Part shown: one piece after another, positions 27,381 to 41,110 of the stretch
Position numbering within the stretch: the stretch's first letter is position 1
Layout: each line of letters begins with the position of its first letter
Made by a program: the position numbers and the translations under genes
Source: Aphis gossypii
Lineage: Eukaryota > Arthropoda > Insecta > Hemiptera > Aphididae
Assembly: GCF_020184175.1 (NCBI RefSeq)
Contig: NC_065531.1
Coordinates: forward strand, 57,743,213-57,807,212
Direction of reading: 5' to 3'
DNA length: 64,000 nucleotides
Notes under the pieces: generated by a model
Databases searched by the model: none
What the model was told of the DNA's origin: nothing
What the model saw: the letters and a program-made list of their open reading frames with translations, nothing else

Positions 27381-30300
27381 ATTAAGATGAAAATAATTAA
27401 TTTTATATTTCAAGCACATTTTTAATGTACATAAAGAAAAAACCTGTGAGTAAAGTTTATATTAATTTTGCTTAATTTACTTTTTCATAAGTGGAATTTT
27501 ATAATTATGCGCTCTATATTAATTTCTTTCATCTTATTTCGTATAATAAAAATAAATTAAACATAATGTACACAATTTATTTTATATAATGCTTCTGTAA
27601 AATTAAAAATTAAATATTTCATTAAATATATTATTATCTAATAGGTATAAAATGATGTTCCAAGAAAAATAATTTTGTATACATGTATGCATATATAATT
27701 AAATAAATAAACCTCGTAAATAATTATTATTAATTGTTGATTTATCATGTGTATATATTATGGTAATATCCTATATAGGTATATTGATATTCAATAGTAT
27801 TTAGTTATAAATCAACAAATAAACTAGTTTTTTAGTCGTAGAAATGTATATAAATATATTATTTATTAACTATAGTTGATCACTGATCAGAAATATTAAA
27901 ACTTTAATAAAATCAATATGACACATACGATATTTTTTGACTGACTTTAATATATAAATAAAATTATTTAATTTAAAGTCCATTATATTGTCATATAAAT
28001 ACTATTAGTACAGTCAATAAATAATAATGCATAACACAATAAACATTGTGTAGGGAAACCTCACAAAGAGTGTGATTTTGAGTTGTATGTATAGTACTTT
28101 CATTGACGTTTTTTGTTGGTAGATTATTATAAAAAAAAAATTTTAAATATTAGATATTTTATTTTAAATGTATAGATTAAGGCGTTATATTTCTATAAAC
28201 ATAAAAAAAAAAAACATCATTATTAAAATTATAAAGAAGTAATTTAAATATATTATGTCACATTTCACTAATTGGCTCTTTGTAATACTTTTTATAATGT
28301 TAACAGTTTTTGTAATTATATTAACATAATATATAAATATATTGAATAATATTGCATTCTACAGTCTATTTATATTTTATTTTGGATTATTTTGTAAATG
28401 TTTAGCTTATTTATTTAATTTTTCACTTATTATACAACATTTTTCATTATATTATATAAATGTTGTGCAGTGTAGATCATTTTCTTTAATTTTAAACTGC
28501 AAAGTAAACTTTTACGTACCTATTAAAAAGCAATTTTATTATTATTATTTATGATATGATTTTATTAATGATGTGTAGGTGCTCATATAGGTAAAATGAA
28601 TTTCATCTTTCAAATAACTATAATAATAATTATTAATATATTTAAATTTTTTTAAAAAAATGTCAAATATTTCAGTATAGTTAGTAAACAAATAATGATT
28701 CGATAAATTGTGTTTTTAAATAACTTATCAGTAGTGAACACACCAACAATGCACTGCCCTATTTTTACTTTGAGTCTGGTTAATATAAGTACTGTGTTAA
28801 AATATGTTAGTAGACGTGACTAGATACCAAACATGGTTACATGCTATCATATCTTCGTTTGTTTTCACGAAAATTAAAATATATTGTTATCAATTAACTT
28901 CAGTTGCTTATAATTTTACAGAGAATACTTAAAATTTTTTTCCAATGTAACTCATAACTTTAAATTCAAGAATTAACTGTTGGTGACTCTTCGAATTGCT
29001 ATTTTAAAAATAATTAAATTGTATAAAAGGTTTATACACTGTACGTACATCTATAACCTATACAACTTTTAGTTAAATTAAAGCATCTATGTGTTAACAT
29101 ATTGAAATTAAATATATATATATTATATATATATTATTATTTATTATTTATTATTTTTACATAATATATTTTTTCTTCAACAAAGTTTAGCACAACTAGA
29201 CGTTGTTCAAATATGCAAAAGTCAAGTTAAAAATACAGAAAAAATCAACTTCTTATTCTGAAAAAAAAAAAAATAATAATAATATAAAAATGAGATTACC
29301 TATAGTAGAAACGACAAGAATTTACTACAGCTTTTTCAGCTGGATATAAAATAAGCGCTATTAGTTCGTGTGTAGATTAAATATACAAATTATTGATTGA
29401 TTATTCATTAATTATTACAATTTATGAATAATAAATATTAGTAGTATAAAAAAATATAGAAAATAAAATTATGTACCAATTAGAAATTAGTTAATGACTA
29501 TTATGGTTAAGTAATGTATTGTTAAGTCGTATATAGTTATAAAATAAATTTCCATTTTTTTCTTTTTTTTTTTTAAACAAAAAAATATAAGTACTTACTT
29601 ACTATAGTAGCTTATATGAATAAAAAATGGTAAATAATACACAATACTTACCTTAATTTATTTTAGTATGATGTAAATACGAGTATACTATTGTATTTTT
29701 TATTGAGCGAATATAATTATAAAATAAAAATAAGTAGTAGGTATGTTATTGTTTATAATTATAATATAGTGATTATACTGTTGTACTAATACCACATGTG
29801 GTATAATATCGTGTTAATATTTTTTGAAGTGTATATACTGTATAATAAGATCAAAGATATAATACTGGTAAATTTACCCCTATAATAGTGTAAACTTACT
29901 AATTTGTTTAAAAATACAATTATTAAATTATTCCTCAAAATAAATATCCTTACAAGACTAATATTCAGTGTTGTTGGAAATTTCTATTTCCAATATACCA
30001 TTTTTTCCATAATCTCAAAGAAAGTATTCTTTATAAACACTGCTATTATTTTTTTTATAAATGTAAAGAGCTACACAGTTAAATATTTAAAAGGAGCTTA
30101 ATTCTTTTTTTATTTAAAAAAGGGAACTTTTTACTTTTTTACCAATCGTATAAAATTTAACTTATTTTTAGCTTATTACTAACAAAAAATCATATTTGAC
30201 GTTTCCAGTAAGTTATAAAGAAACTATGCATGTTTTTTTTAACATATAGACTTATATTACAACTATTGCTAATATTTATAATATAACAATAGTAGAATGA

Positions 30301-33300
30301 CCAACATAAAGTTAATCGCTCAAAAAATCAATAAATGAAATTTGGTTTTTATTGGCTAATGGATGACGACAAATTTAAAATCGTTATATTATTAATTATT
30401 CTATTGGGACACTAAAACAGCTATCTACCGTTTAAAATTCAGAAAATAATTGAGTCTACAACTCAGTAATCATTCAAATTAGAACAAATAAAAAAATATA
30501 ACGAATTTCATATTTAAAGAACTGTTTTTCATTATTTATAATAATATCAGGTAATCTATTTAACGTAAAACTCATTATTTCAAAAACAATTAACGTGTTT
30601 AATTGTATTTTATTATTTTATTTACATCGTTTCTTGAATGGTTGAAAATATTTTTTTTTTTAAAAAATATGTTTTTGATATTTTCCATTGTCATAATTTG
30701 TTAGTTTTTCGAATAACAATATGCGTTTTAATTTATTATTCTGTTATTATTCTGAAGCAAAATATTTTTTGAATAATCTTGTAACACAAAATCTGTTTAT
30801 TGGTATTACTTATAAATAAATGTTTAAAAATACTGAAACTTTAAATAGTTCTATAAATTAAATTTTGTAAAAAAATTTGTAATGTTATACGTTAGGTTAG
30901 ATTATATAAGCATGAAAATGTATAAACTACCCCTCTTCTGACCAAAAATATTTATTTGTGTACGCACCTGAAAATTAGATGAGTGAAGTGGTGTTGTATA
31001 GGAAAAATTGATGATCCACTCCTACGCCTAACTTCTCAATTTAAATACACCGATTAATGTTTTGATAGAAATATAAAATTAAAAATCTATCATATCCTTC
31101 AAAATAATTAAAAATCTTAAAAAATGATAACGATAAAAAAAATATAATTGTTATTTTTTTTCCAGAAATATTGTTTTGTAACGACAATTTTATGCAAAAT
31201 AAATATTTCCAAAAATGTTACTGTTAACCGAAATAATAAGTGTTACGAAACCGCCCCAATATTTCAAATAAAAATGTGATTTATGTTTATGTTTTTATTT
31301 TTTTATTTGCAAGAAAAATGAGGCAGAAGTTGTTTATCAATATTGTAAACCAGGTCTAGACAACTAATTGGTACATGTTTTTTTTTATAGTGTTAGTGGA
31401 ATTTACATAAATCGTATATACGAAAAAAATATCAGCAAACGTAAAAAAAAAAAAAACGTTGAGAATATTTCAACATTGGTGAGTTAACTATAATATTATA
31501 ATAAGCCGTATTCTGATTAACTTTTCAAAAGAAATGAATAAATTGGTTTGAAAGGTGTATTTGGGATAAATAATCCACCACTATCTTGTGTCAGGGTGAG
31601 TTAACCTTAACGGTTAACCTAAATTAGTTATCTTTATCTGGGTTCAATATGTTTGGATTATGATACTACAACTTTTATTACAATAAAATAATATTTCACA
31701 AATATAATAATATGCAAGGAATATATTATTTAAATTATGCTATTATAATATTATATATTATTGTTCTATAATATCTGTATTAAATTATGATTGATATTCG
31801 CAATTTTATACACATTATGATACTGCGGTTGTGTATTGTATGGTGAATGTATGTGTGTTTAGTATAATAAATACTATGCAATTGTATAATTATTGACCTG
31901 TTAATGAAGGATGGCAGCTATACTGAACTACCATTATATAATGTGAATAATATAGTTATGATTCACAGTAGATAATATCCGATTAAATGTGTAGGACGTA
32001 GGTATGTCTAATATGTATTGTTTTATATTAATAACACTAATTAAATAATCAATAAACCTGTTTGTTTATTAGATATTTAGAAATGAAAAACATAGCGTTC
32101 TAAATTTGATTGGTACATAAATATTGGAATTAAAGCTCAACGACTAAAAAAGACGTATAAAAAATAATAAAAATAAATACCTCTTATTTTCCCCGCACAC
32201 AAATCTAACAGTTAATTTATTTATTTTTTGTAGTAGGTACCTACACCACGAAGAGTGATTTTATTAGTTATAATATTTTTTACATCACTATAATATTATA
32301 CATTATGCGTAATAGTATATTATATAATATGTAGACATACTTATAAATGACTTATTTTTAAATAAAAAAAAAAACTGAATAAATTAGCTCCTTTGAAATT
32401 TTTTTTTTCTGAAAGAAGTAGAAGTAGATTTAAATTAAATTTATCGAGTTATATTGATATTAAATGGAGAAACAAGTTTATTGATTTATCACTAGGACAT
32501 TATATTTCGATATTTTTATCACAATCGATACATATTACATAAGTATATTGTAGTAACATTTCAAAAAATTAAGTATAATACGAGTATTATACTAAATAAA
32601 AATGTATACAATTTGCAACTGAAAGTTATCAAAGGTTTTGAATAATTTCACAGTAGGCTTGTGTTTGTTTTGAACAATTGCCTATTATGCTCCAATCTTA
32701 TGTATATAATTTATGTTTAATATAATGGAATTAGTTTAATAATTGTAATTGCATTGTAATTAATTTGATTGTTTTACGATTTAGAATGTAAATAGTACCA
32801 ATGGAAATTTAACCACAGTAGATAGAGAGTATTTTTCTATTATTCTCTTTAACTGGAAAACGTTAACACTATAAACATATCAACAAACATAACATAAGAT
32901 GTAAATATGCGTAAGCGTGTATTTGAAACTAAATACGTTCGTAGAGTTGTTATCAAGTTACTAGTTCTATATTAATGGTAAATACGACTGTGTGATTGAA
33001 TACGATGTAAATATATAGTACAATAATATAACATTATAGCATTAACGTAGTACTATATTGAAGAGCAATATCCATCACGTGTATATTGTACATAAAAATA
33101 AAGTTATCTTTATTCAAAAAATATTAGAGTAGTATAATTATTAATATGACACACGTAATATTATATTAAAACAAATGAATACTCTCTAATTTAAAATCTA
33201 TGTACATATATATATATATATATATTTTAGCAAAATACTCCAAGGGTCTCAATACGTATATTGATTGTAGACTTATTTTAAGTAATAAAAGTTTGAGCTA

Positions 33301-36300
33301 TATTATAAGTAAAAAAAATAATAATAATAACAATAACATTATTAATAATGATTATGTTACCGCTAAAAGTCGAAGTCGAGCAAACCAAAAAAAAATATCA
33401 TTTATAGTTCTTATTTTATAAAATCTATTATTAATAATTAATACAACACACTCTATCCATTGCTATACAGTTTACAAAATAAAAAAATATATACAATATT
33501 TTTCGTGGATATTTCAGAAGTTAGGCTGATTTTGGCTTTTGCCAATAATATATAGTGTATTCACCAATTTAAGGAACACTGAATTTCTCGGCCGGATTAT
33601 ATTGAAATATATCAATTTTTACTAGCTGGTAGAATATAAATACTAAATATTAAATTGTTTGATTTTTAGTTATATTATTTTATCAGTTATTTTATATATC
33701 ACCCATATAGTTTAAACTTATTGCATAGAAAAACACTTTAGGGTTAAGTTTTATAAACACAAAAACAATTAAATACAAAAAACATCATTAACTAAAATAA
33801 CTATTCGTTTTTACTCTTTATTACTAGAGAACTTATCTAAATGTTGATTTCCTGATTTTATATTACTTTAAAAATACCATTCTTTAAAACAATAGTATAA
33901 AGGTTGAAAAATTCCAAAAGAAAACGGCTTAATTTATTCAATGGAAATTCAAAAGAATCAAACTTCTTTTATTTTAAGAAAATATTATGATGAAGGTACA
34001 TTATACTTTTGTATATAAATTTCAATATTGATAATTATAAAGTTTAGTAATACTATTTATCATTTGATAATTTTATAATTTGTGCTATTTTTATTTAAAG
34101 TGTCATATTTTCACAATTATTTGATAATGGTATGAAATATTGAAACTTTAAAATGTTTATGTTATGATGTAGGAATACAAAGTATATTACTGAATCTATT
34201 TATATAATAAACTAAATTTATTATTGTATAATTTACCATTATTCATTTTTTATAGGTATTATTATTAATGTGTTTTATAACGTTCATTATTATTTTTAAA
34301 AATTAAGGTAAAATTGAGAATTTTATCTCTTAAAGTTAGCGAAAAATAGTTATTGTTACAGAATATAGATTCAAATCATTTTTAATATAAAGTGAAAAAA
34401 TGTTCATCTGTTGCAATTATAGCAGTCTACTTTTTATAAAATAAAAATGATTTAATTTTTTACATTATTTTATCACTAAAACAGTAATTTTAATACTTAC
34501 ATTTTCTTTAATGTTCACATGATTATATATTTATCATTAATTTTTATAAGTAAACAAAATGTGACACACATAGCTGACAAATTCAATTAACTGACTATGT
34601 AATAACATATTTATCAGCCTTAAATTTTACATTCTGTACAGAGTAATTTAATTTGTAAAAGTGATAACCTACACCAGTACACATACCTTTATACTTATAT
34701 TATATAAACTTATACATTATACAAATCAATTTACTAATTTCTATTGTTTCTTATACCTACAAAAGAATATGGATATCATTTAATAACATTTAATTTAACA
34801 ATGTTTAAAATTATATTTAAAATACTTACCTACGTAAGGTAAGTAGTAAAGTATCTATCAATTCAATTTTAATTTTTTAATTTTCCATTTATTCAAGTGT
34901 ATAAAATACTAGATACTATACTATACCATAACTTGTGACACTGTACTTATGGTTTTATAGCCATAATATTATTGTTTTTAAATGCCTTATTCAGAAGTAT
35001 AAATATTGTATATCGGTTTGATTAGAAGCAGCGTTCAAGTATTTCATCCCAGTTAAACTTTCTCGAAAAATGTTTTAGAATTTTCATTTTTATTTTGTTT
35101 ATATTACAAATTATTAAAATAATTAACAATAATAATTTTAATTTGAGGTAACAAAATGACTTTTGTGATTTAAACTTATAATAAAATCTTAGAATGTTAT
35201 TTTAGTTATTGCATTTTACGATTTTGATTTAATGAATTTTGATTTGAATTTATTTTAAAACTAAATACATCCATATCAATTATTATCTCGTGAAAAACTC
35301 TATTTGTAACCTGCATTAGTTTTAGTTGAATTAAGTATGGCTAGATTTAGTAAATATAAAATAACTAAATAAATTGAATTGAATTACCTAGTGTATTAGT
35401 TCACAAGTTATATGCTTCTAGCAACTTAACTATCATGCCCACACTATACGTTTTAGTAAATAAACCCATATAAATCAATAGCGTGTTTCCTTTTAAAGGT
35501 AACATGCAATATTTCAGTCCAGTAATCTTGGATTAATTTGGGATTTTTGAATGAGATAGAAAATACAGAAATAAACATTTTTTGATGTTTTTTAAATTTT
35601 TAGTTTCAAAATTGTGTGCAATATCGCTTGATTTTTTTTTAATAGCAATAAGATTTTTTTTTATAGTATTCGGTATTATGATTTTTCAAATTGTTGTACT
35701 TTTTTTTTTTCAATGATTTGAATTAAAACATAAGCTGGTTATTATTCAAACAATTTTGGTTTTAGAGACATGTTCAAAAAGCCAAAATTACTTAAAAATA
35801 TTTGTTTTTCCAAATTTAGTATTGAAAATAACTACCTATTGCTATTAAAAAATGGATATTTAGGCAATTCTTCATAAGTACACTTAAGAACTAAACATTT
35901 TAAATATAATTGCATGTAAATCAAATATTTAATGATTTAATTTAAATTATTATTCTATATACCTCGTTGATTGCTTGTTGAATTTACATTTATTCAGATT
36001 AATACTTGCGACATAATATTGATTATACTGAATTTTATCATCGAAAATATCTTACCCAGTTTTAAAGAACTTGGTGAACAATAACTATTCTTTTATTTCT
36101 ATTCTAGTAATTTATTCAAAATTAATCATATAATATTGAAAAAATATGTTTATTTAAGTTTATTTAATATTAGAATATATCTATAATATATATACTAGAT
36201 TAACTAAGTAATACATTTTTGTCTATACATTAATTAAAATTATAAAAAATATGAAATAATTCATCAACTCGGTACATTTTACTATGTTTTAATTATATTT

Positions 36301-36589
36301 ATATGTGTATATATATATATATTATACATATTGAGGATCAATGGTTCAATGATACAGTACCAAATATTAATTTATTAAAATAGATTATAACTAATACGCA
36401 ACAGCAATTAATCATCATTATGATTATTTTGGTGAGTAATTCTTCGTAAAAAAAATAACACAAATTTATTAAAATAATAACTATATTTTTTTTATAAAAT
36501 GAATATACTCGTTAGTTATATAAATATTGTTTAGATATATTGTATTTAAAAAAAAAATAACATTTTCTAAGTGATTATATTAAATGAAT
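27381..36589. other. AT-rich non-coding stretch
   Basis: No exon recognised in this 9.2 kb. Short frames at 28342-28554, 29904-30101 and 33200-33421 are AT-driven; the last begins inside a TA microsatellite. A few less AT-rich spots (about 30,900-31,040 and 31,560-31,640, the latter with a TTAACCTTAACGGTTAA palindromic motif) have no identifiable content. Confidence 0.45.
33206..33225. repeat. (TA)n microsatellite
   Basis: About 20 bp of alternating A and T. Confidence 0.9.
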
Positions 36590-36820
36590 TACGGTCCGTC
36601 ATTTGGGGCTGAAAATGAACTTAATGGGCACTACAGATATCTGTGTGAAGTGCACTAAACTGTAACTCAACTCTTTTTGTCATTTCTACGTGAATTCTTG
36701 TGTGGTCGAAAAAATGTACGTGCGCCAAACAAAACACTCAAGTGCTGTTACAAAGGATTACAATTTTCTCAAGAAACCGCTTCGTCCATCTAATCTAGAC
36801 AATTTCGTTTGATTGCAAAC
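36590..36820. other. Small GC-richer island
   Basis: About 230 bp of clearly less AT-rich sequence, starting near ATTACGGTCCGTCATTTGG and ended by a 17-bp T tract at 36822-36838. It has no open frame of useful length on either strand. I looked on the minus strand for the missing dpr Ig-domain exon here and did not find it. It could be a conserved non-coding element or a fragment of an unrecognised repeat. Confidence 0.25.
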
Positions 36821-36839
36821 ATTTTTTTTTTTTTTTTTG

Positions 36840-39800
36840 TATTAAGTAACAGTTATTTAAACAGTTTTAACATAATACTTTTTTCTATCTATTATTTTAT
36901 TATCAACTAATCAATTTATGTATTATATAATATATATAATAATATAATGTTATAAGTAGGTACCTCAATACTATAGTATTGACCACCTAAGTTATATAAA
37001 AATAGATTTTTCTGCTACTCTTTGGTTTTTTTCGCTTTTTTCACTAATTTGTGGAATTATTTATATTGTAAAATTAATATTTTTCTTATATGTTATTTCT
37101 GTATTACTTACTAATAAATCAAAGTTACAAATATTAGAAAATTAATTTGTAGTTGAGAGTTAATGAAGTATTCTTAGGGCTTAAATTTTAAAATTTAATA
37201 CTAGATATTTTGTAACTAATTTATATTATAATAAGAAAGTCTAAAAAATGTTTTATAAGTATATACTATAATATATATATATATACAAAATGCATAAACA
37301 TTCTTAATTCAAATTCAGATCAAATTGTTTATTTTAACGAAGAATAACGACTTTAATTAATCTGTTGTATAATTTAAAAATATAACTCGTAGATACTTTT
37401 TAACGTATATTTTTATATTGTGTATACTGTATACATAATGACATTTTTAAATAAAATGTTTTCGGCAAGAAATAATTCAATCTGTCGTACCTATTACGAA
37501 TATTAAAACGAATTACTTTAATAGCAATATAAGTAAAACTATAGAACGTACTTAGTATTACAGATGGTTTTCGCTTAGAATCGTTTATCGTTAGCAATTA
37601 TTTATCACTGAATTCAAATTGAACTCATACATTACGGCGGCTTATTTCTTGATGACAATGTACGCTCGAAATCTATTGTACAGCGGAGCGGTTACTTATT
37701 ATTTTATTTTTTTTTACTTTTAAATTTTATATTTTAAGAAGAAAGAAAAATAACTTTTTACCTAAACCATATTATCTTACATTGTTCTTTATTAACTTTT
37801 TAAGTTAAAATAAAAATAGAAATTTTGCTCGGCTCGGATATAAATATACAACAAAGAATATTTAATCTTAACATATTAATTTGTGAAAATAAAAAAAAAC
37901 AAAATGCACATTGTTCTAATAATCATTGATTATTACCTATTTAAAGTTAAATTGGAGAAACGACTGAAACTACCTATACTTCAATTTTTTTTAACTACAA
38001 ATTAAAAATATATAATTTTCCTCCATTTACAATAGTAATTATATATATTTTAATTATAAAACAAATTAATAGAATTTATTAATTTATAATCATGATAATT
38101 TTATAATATGTTTTTACATAATATATTATACAAAACATGTCTTTTCGTTAATTCATAATAATATGTTATTCTTACAAACAAATACGCACTAGATACTTGG
38201 TAAAGCAGTTAATTTCAAGGAAAAACTTTCAATTAAAACCATTGCACTGATAATTTTAAAATTTTAAAATAATAAATAATATTATTATACACAATTATTG
38301 TATAAGTGATTAGAGACGTCCAGTATCTATAATATGTTTATTATTCATATTATATAATATACAAAATACTTTTACATAGTAGATACATTGTGTATACAAC
38401 TTTTATTCAGAGAAAGATTGTTTGGAATAAATATCAAAGAGAAAATTACTTAAAAAAATAAATATGTTTTAAAATAAAAGTTTGCAATTATTTAAGGAAG
38501 AAATTGAATTTATAATAAACGAATTTTCTACACACACTATTCTGATTTGAAAGATTTAACAACAAACTTTTAAATTTAAGAGGAAATTCATATTTAAAAC
38601 AACTAAACAATTTGTTATTTTACGAGTAACATAAATATTTATCTTATTATATTTTGAAAACTGCGAGTTACAAATTAACATTAACATAGTAAACATTTAA
38701 CAAATCGCACTTTATTTAAATATTGTAAGTGTAGAATGAAGTAACAGTTTTTTTTTCGCTGAACAAATTATCCTCATTACTACCAAAACTACTTTGATCC
38801 AATAAAAGGTGATTGTAATAATAACTTAAAATTATACTGAATGATTACCTATGTCATGATGATAATATAAGTTTGGTTATTATAAACTTTTACCGTATTA
38901 AATAATAATTAATAACTCATTAATCCATGTGTTACTTTATATTGAATTAGATTACAAATTATAAAATTATTTAATTATCAGACAATGAGTGAAATATATA
39001 TTATTTTACAATAAGGAAAAATTTAAATACCTCAAAAAATGTTGGGTCATTCTATAAATAAATAATTAATCACATATTTAAAAAAAGTATAACGATTTAA
39101 AAAAGTTTCACAATATACCATGGATTATTGTTAATTTTCAAGTGTAAAATAAATGAGCCTATCTATCTGCCAATCATAATTTTAAGCCTGTTTTTCTAGT
39201 CATCATATAACTGTATACTATTTAGTATGACAATTAGCTTGGTTATTGTATTCACGAGTGTTTGTATAATTGTTTCAACACTCCAATGTTCCATACATCA
39301 TGTCATAAACAGTGAACTATTAAATTAGTTTTGTAATTACAAAAGTAATATTTTGTTTTGTTTTTTTTTTTTTTGTGTGTGTGAGTGTTATAATAGAATC
39401 TTTTTGAAGAGCGTTAAGTTTTATATAACTTAAAACTTACCACTTATTTTGTTGTTGTTATAGAATTTCTTATAACAGTATGTGGGTTAGGTTTGGTTAT
39501 CATTCAAACTTTAAATACATAATTTTTTTATATACTTAAGATTTTGCTTAAGAAAATAGGAAAATTTATTTTTTGGGTTTTAGGAAATTATCCAAGGCGA
39601 TTCGTATAACATAAAAGTAAAAAAGTATAATTATTATATGCATTAATATATTCCACAGCTTATATTATTGATAACTTAATAACTTTATATTTTTCTTTTC
39701 ATAATATATTACGATGTATAATACTACAGTGTATATTACATTATTCTAATTATAACGAAGTATGTATTATTTAGCATATAATTAAATTTTCGTACAATTA

Positions 39801-40889
39801 TTAATTTCTGCTACTTAATATCAAATAAAAATATTTAATTTTATGTTAAATGAACCATAAACATTTTTTGTGGAAATATTTTTATACCAAAACTAAAAAT
39901 ATTGTAAAAAATGTTTTCGTCCATTTCCAATTTTAGAACAAGATTATAATAATAATTTGATTAATTGTGTTATATGATAGTATATTAAAATATGTTCCCC
40001 AAACTATGAAATAAATTTCATTAAATGAAAATTATTAAATTATTCATTATTAATATTCATGATTTAATCCAATTAAAAATTATAAAATATATTATATCTA
40101 GGAGTATATGTAAAGTAAATACGAGTAGATACTGATATAAATTTACAGTAACACACAATCATTTTTGAGTAAACACTGTAAAAATAAAATGAATTCTAAT
40201 AAAATATTTGAAAAGCTTTTATTTAGTCCATTAAATAAAATATTTAAATGTAATACTTTTGGTAAAATTATTTATCTTAATGGATGGATTATAGCTCATT
40301 TTAAAGTAGATAATGTATAATATTTTTCAAGTATAAGATTGAGTTGAGATTTTCAAAGATCACTTTATATTTTTCTTTAGAACAATTAAACTAAACTTAT
40401 TCAAACAAATTTAATAAATTTAACTTTTTTTTATTATGTACCACAAAAAAAAAATAAGTTTATTATCATGTTATTATACAACACGTCAAATAATATGCGG
40501 TAAAATAGAGTTTTAAAAATTTAATTTAATATTCACAATATATATATATTATATATTCATCAATTTAAACAATATCAAGTATATATGTATAAATTTGTGT
40601 GGGATATGCTACAAATAGCTTATCAAGCTGTATAAGATAGGAACAAGAGACTAAAATTAACACATAACTCTATGCAAGTTAAATAACATAATGAAAATGC
40701 TTTGTTATAAATCAAATCCAGATTAATGAATTCTATTTTAGTATGTCAAAGGTGATTATAGATAATTAGTTGTATAATAATATATTTAAATAGTATAATA
40801 ATAAAAATTATTTTTCTTACCATTATAGATCTAATTAAATTTATGTATTGGTGAATTTCATGATATTAAGAGAACCTCTTAGCTTCTAA
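36840..40889. other. AT-rich non-coding stretch
   Basis: Nothing gene-like was recognised. A 65-codon minus-strand frame at 37400-37597 has no motif. A short CG-containing patch sits at about 37,630-37,700. Otherwise it is AT-rich with many homopolymers. Confidence 0.45.
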
Positions 40890-41110
40890 ACAATATAAAT
40901 GGCTCCCCCGCATGGCGTAAAAGAAAATTAAGAGCACATTAACGTTGGAAGCGTAGGAAAACAACTACGGTTCATTAAGCTCTGGCATCAATTTTGCTCA
41001 AAGATAGAACTCCCTTGGCGATGTATTTCGCTTTAAAACACAGAGACACATGAATATACCAAAACATTTCTGTACAATAAAGTCCTTAGGAAACTTTATA
41101 GCGTTGTGAC
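40890..41110. other. Small GC-richer island
   Basis: About 220 bp starting near GGCTCCCCCGCATGGCG is distinctly less AT-rich than its flanks. No open frame spans it and no RNA gene structure was recognised. Candidate conserved non-coding element. Confidence 0.25.

Noticed and set aside
36590..36820. Possible location of the missing dpr Ig-domain exon
   Set aside because: All minus-strand frames were read through by eye; none shows the W-I-R-H-R-D or D-x-G-x-Y-x-C patterns.
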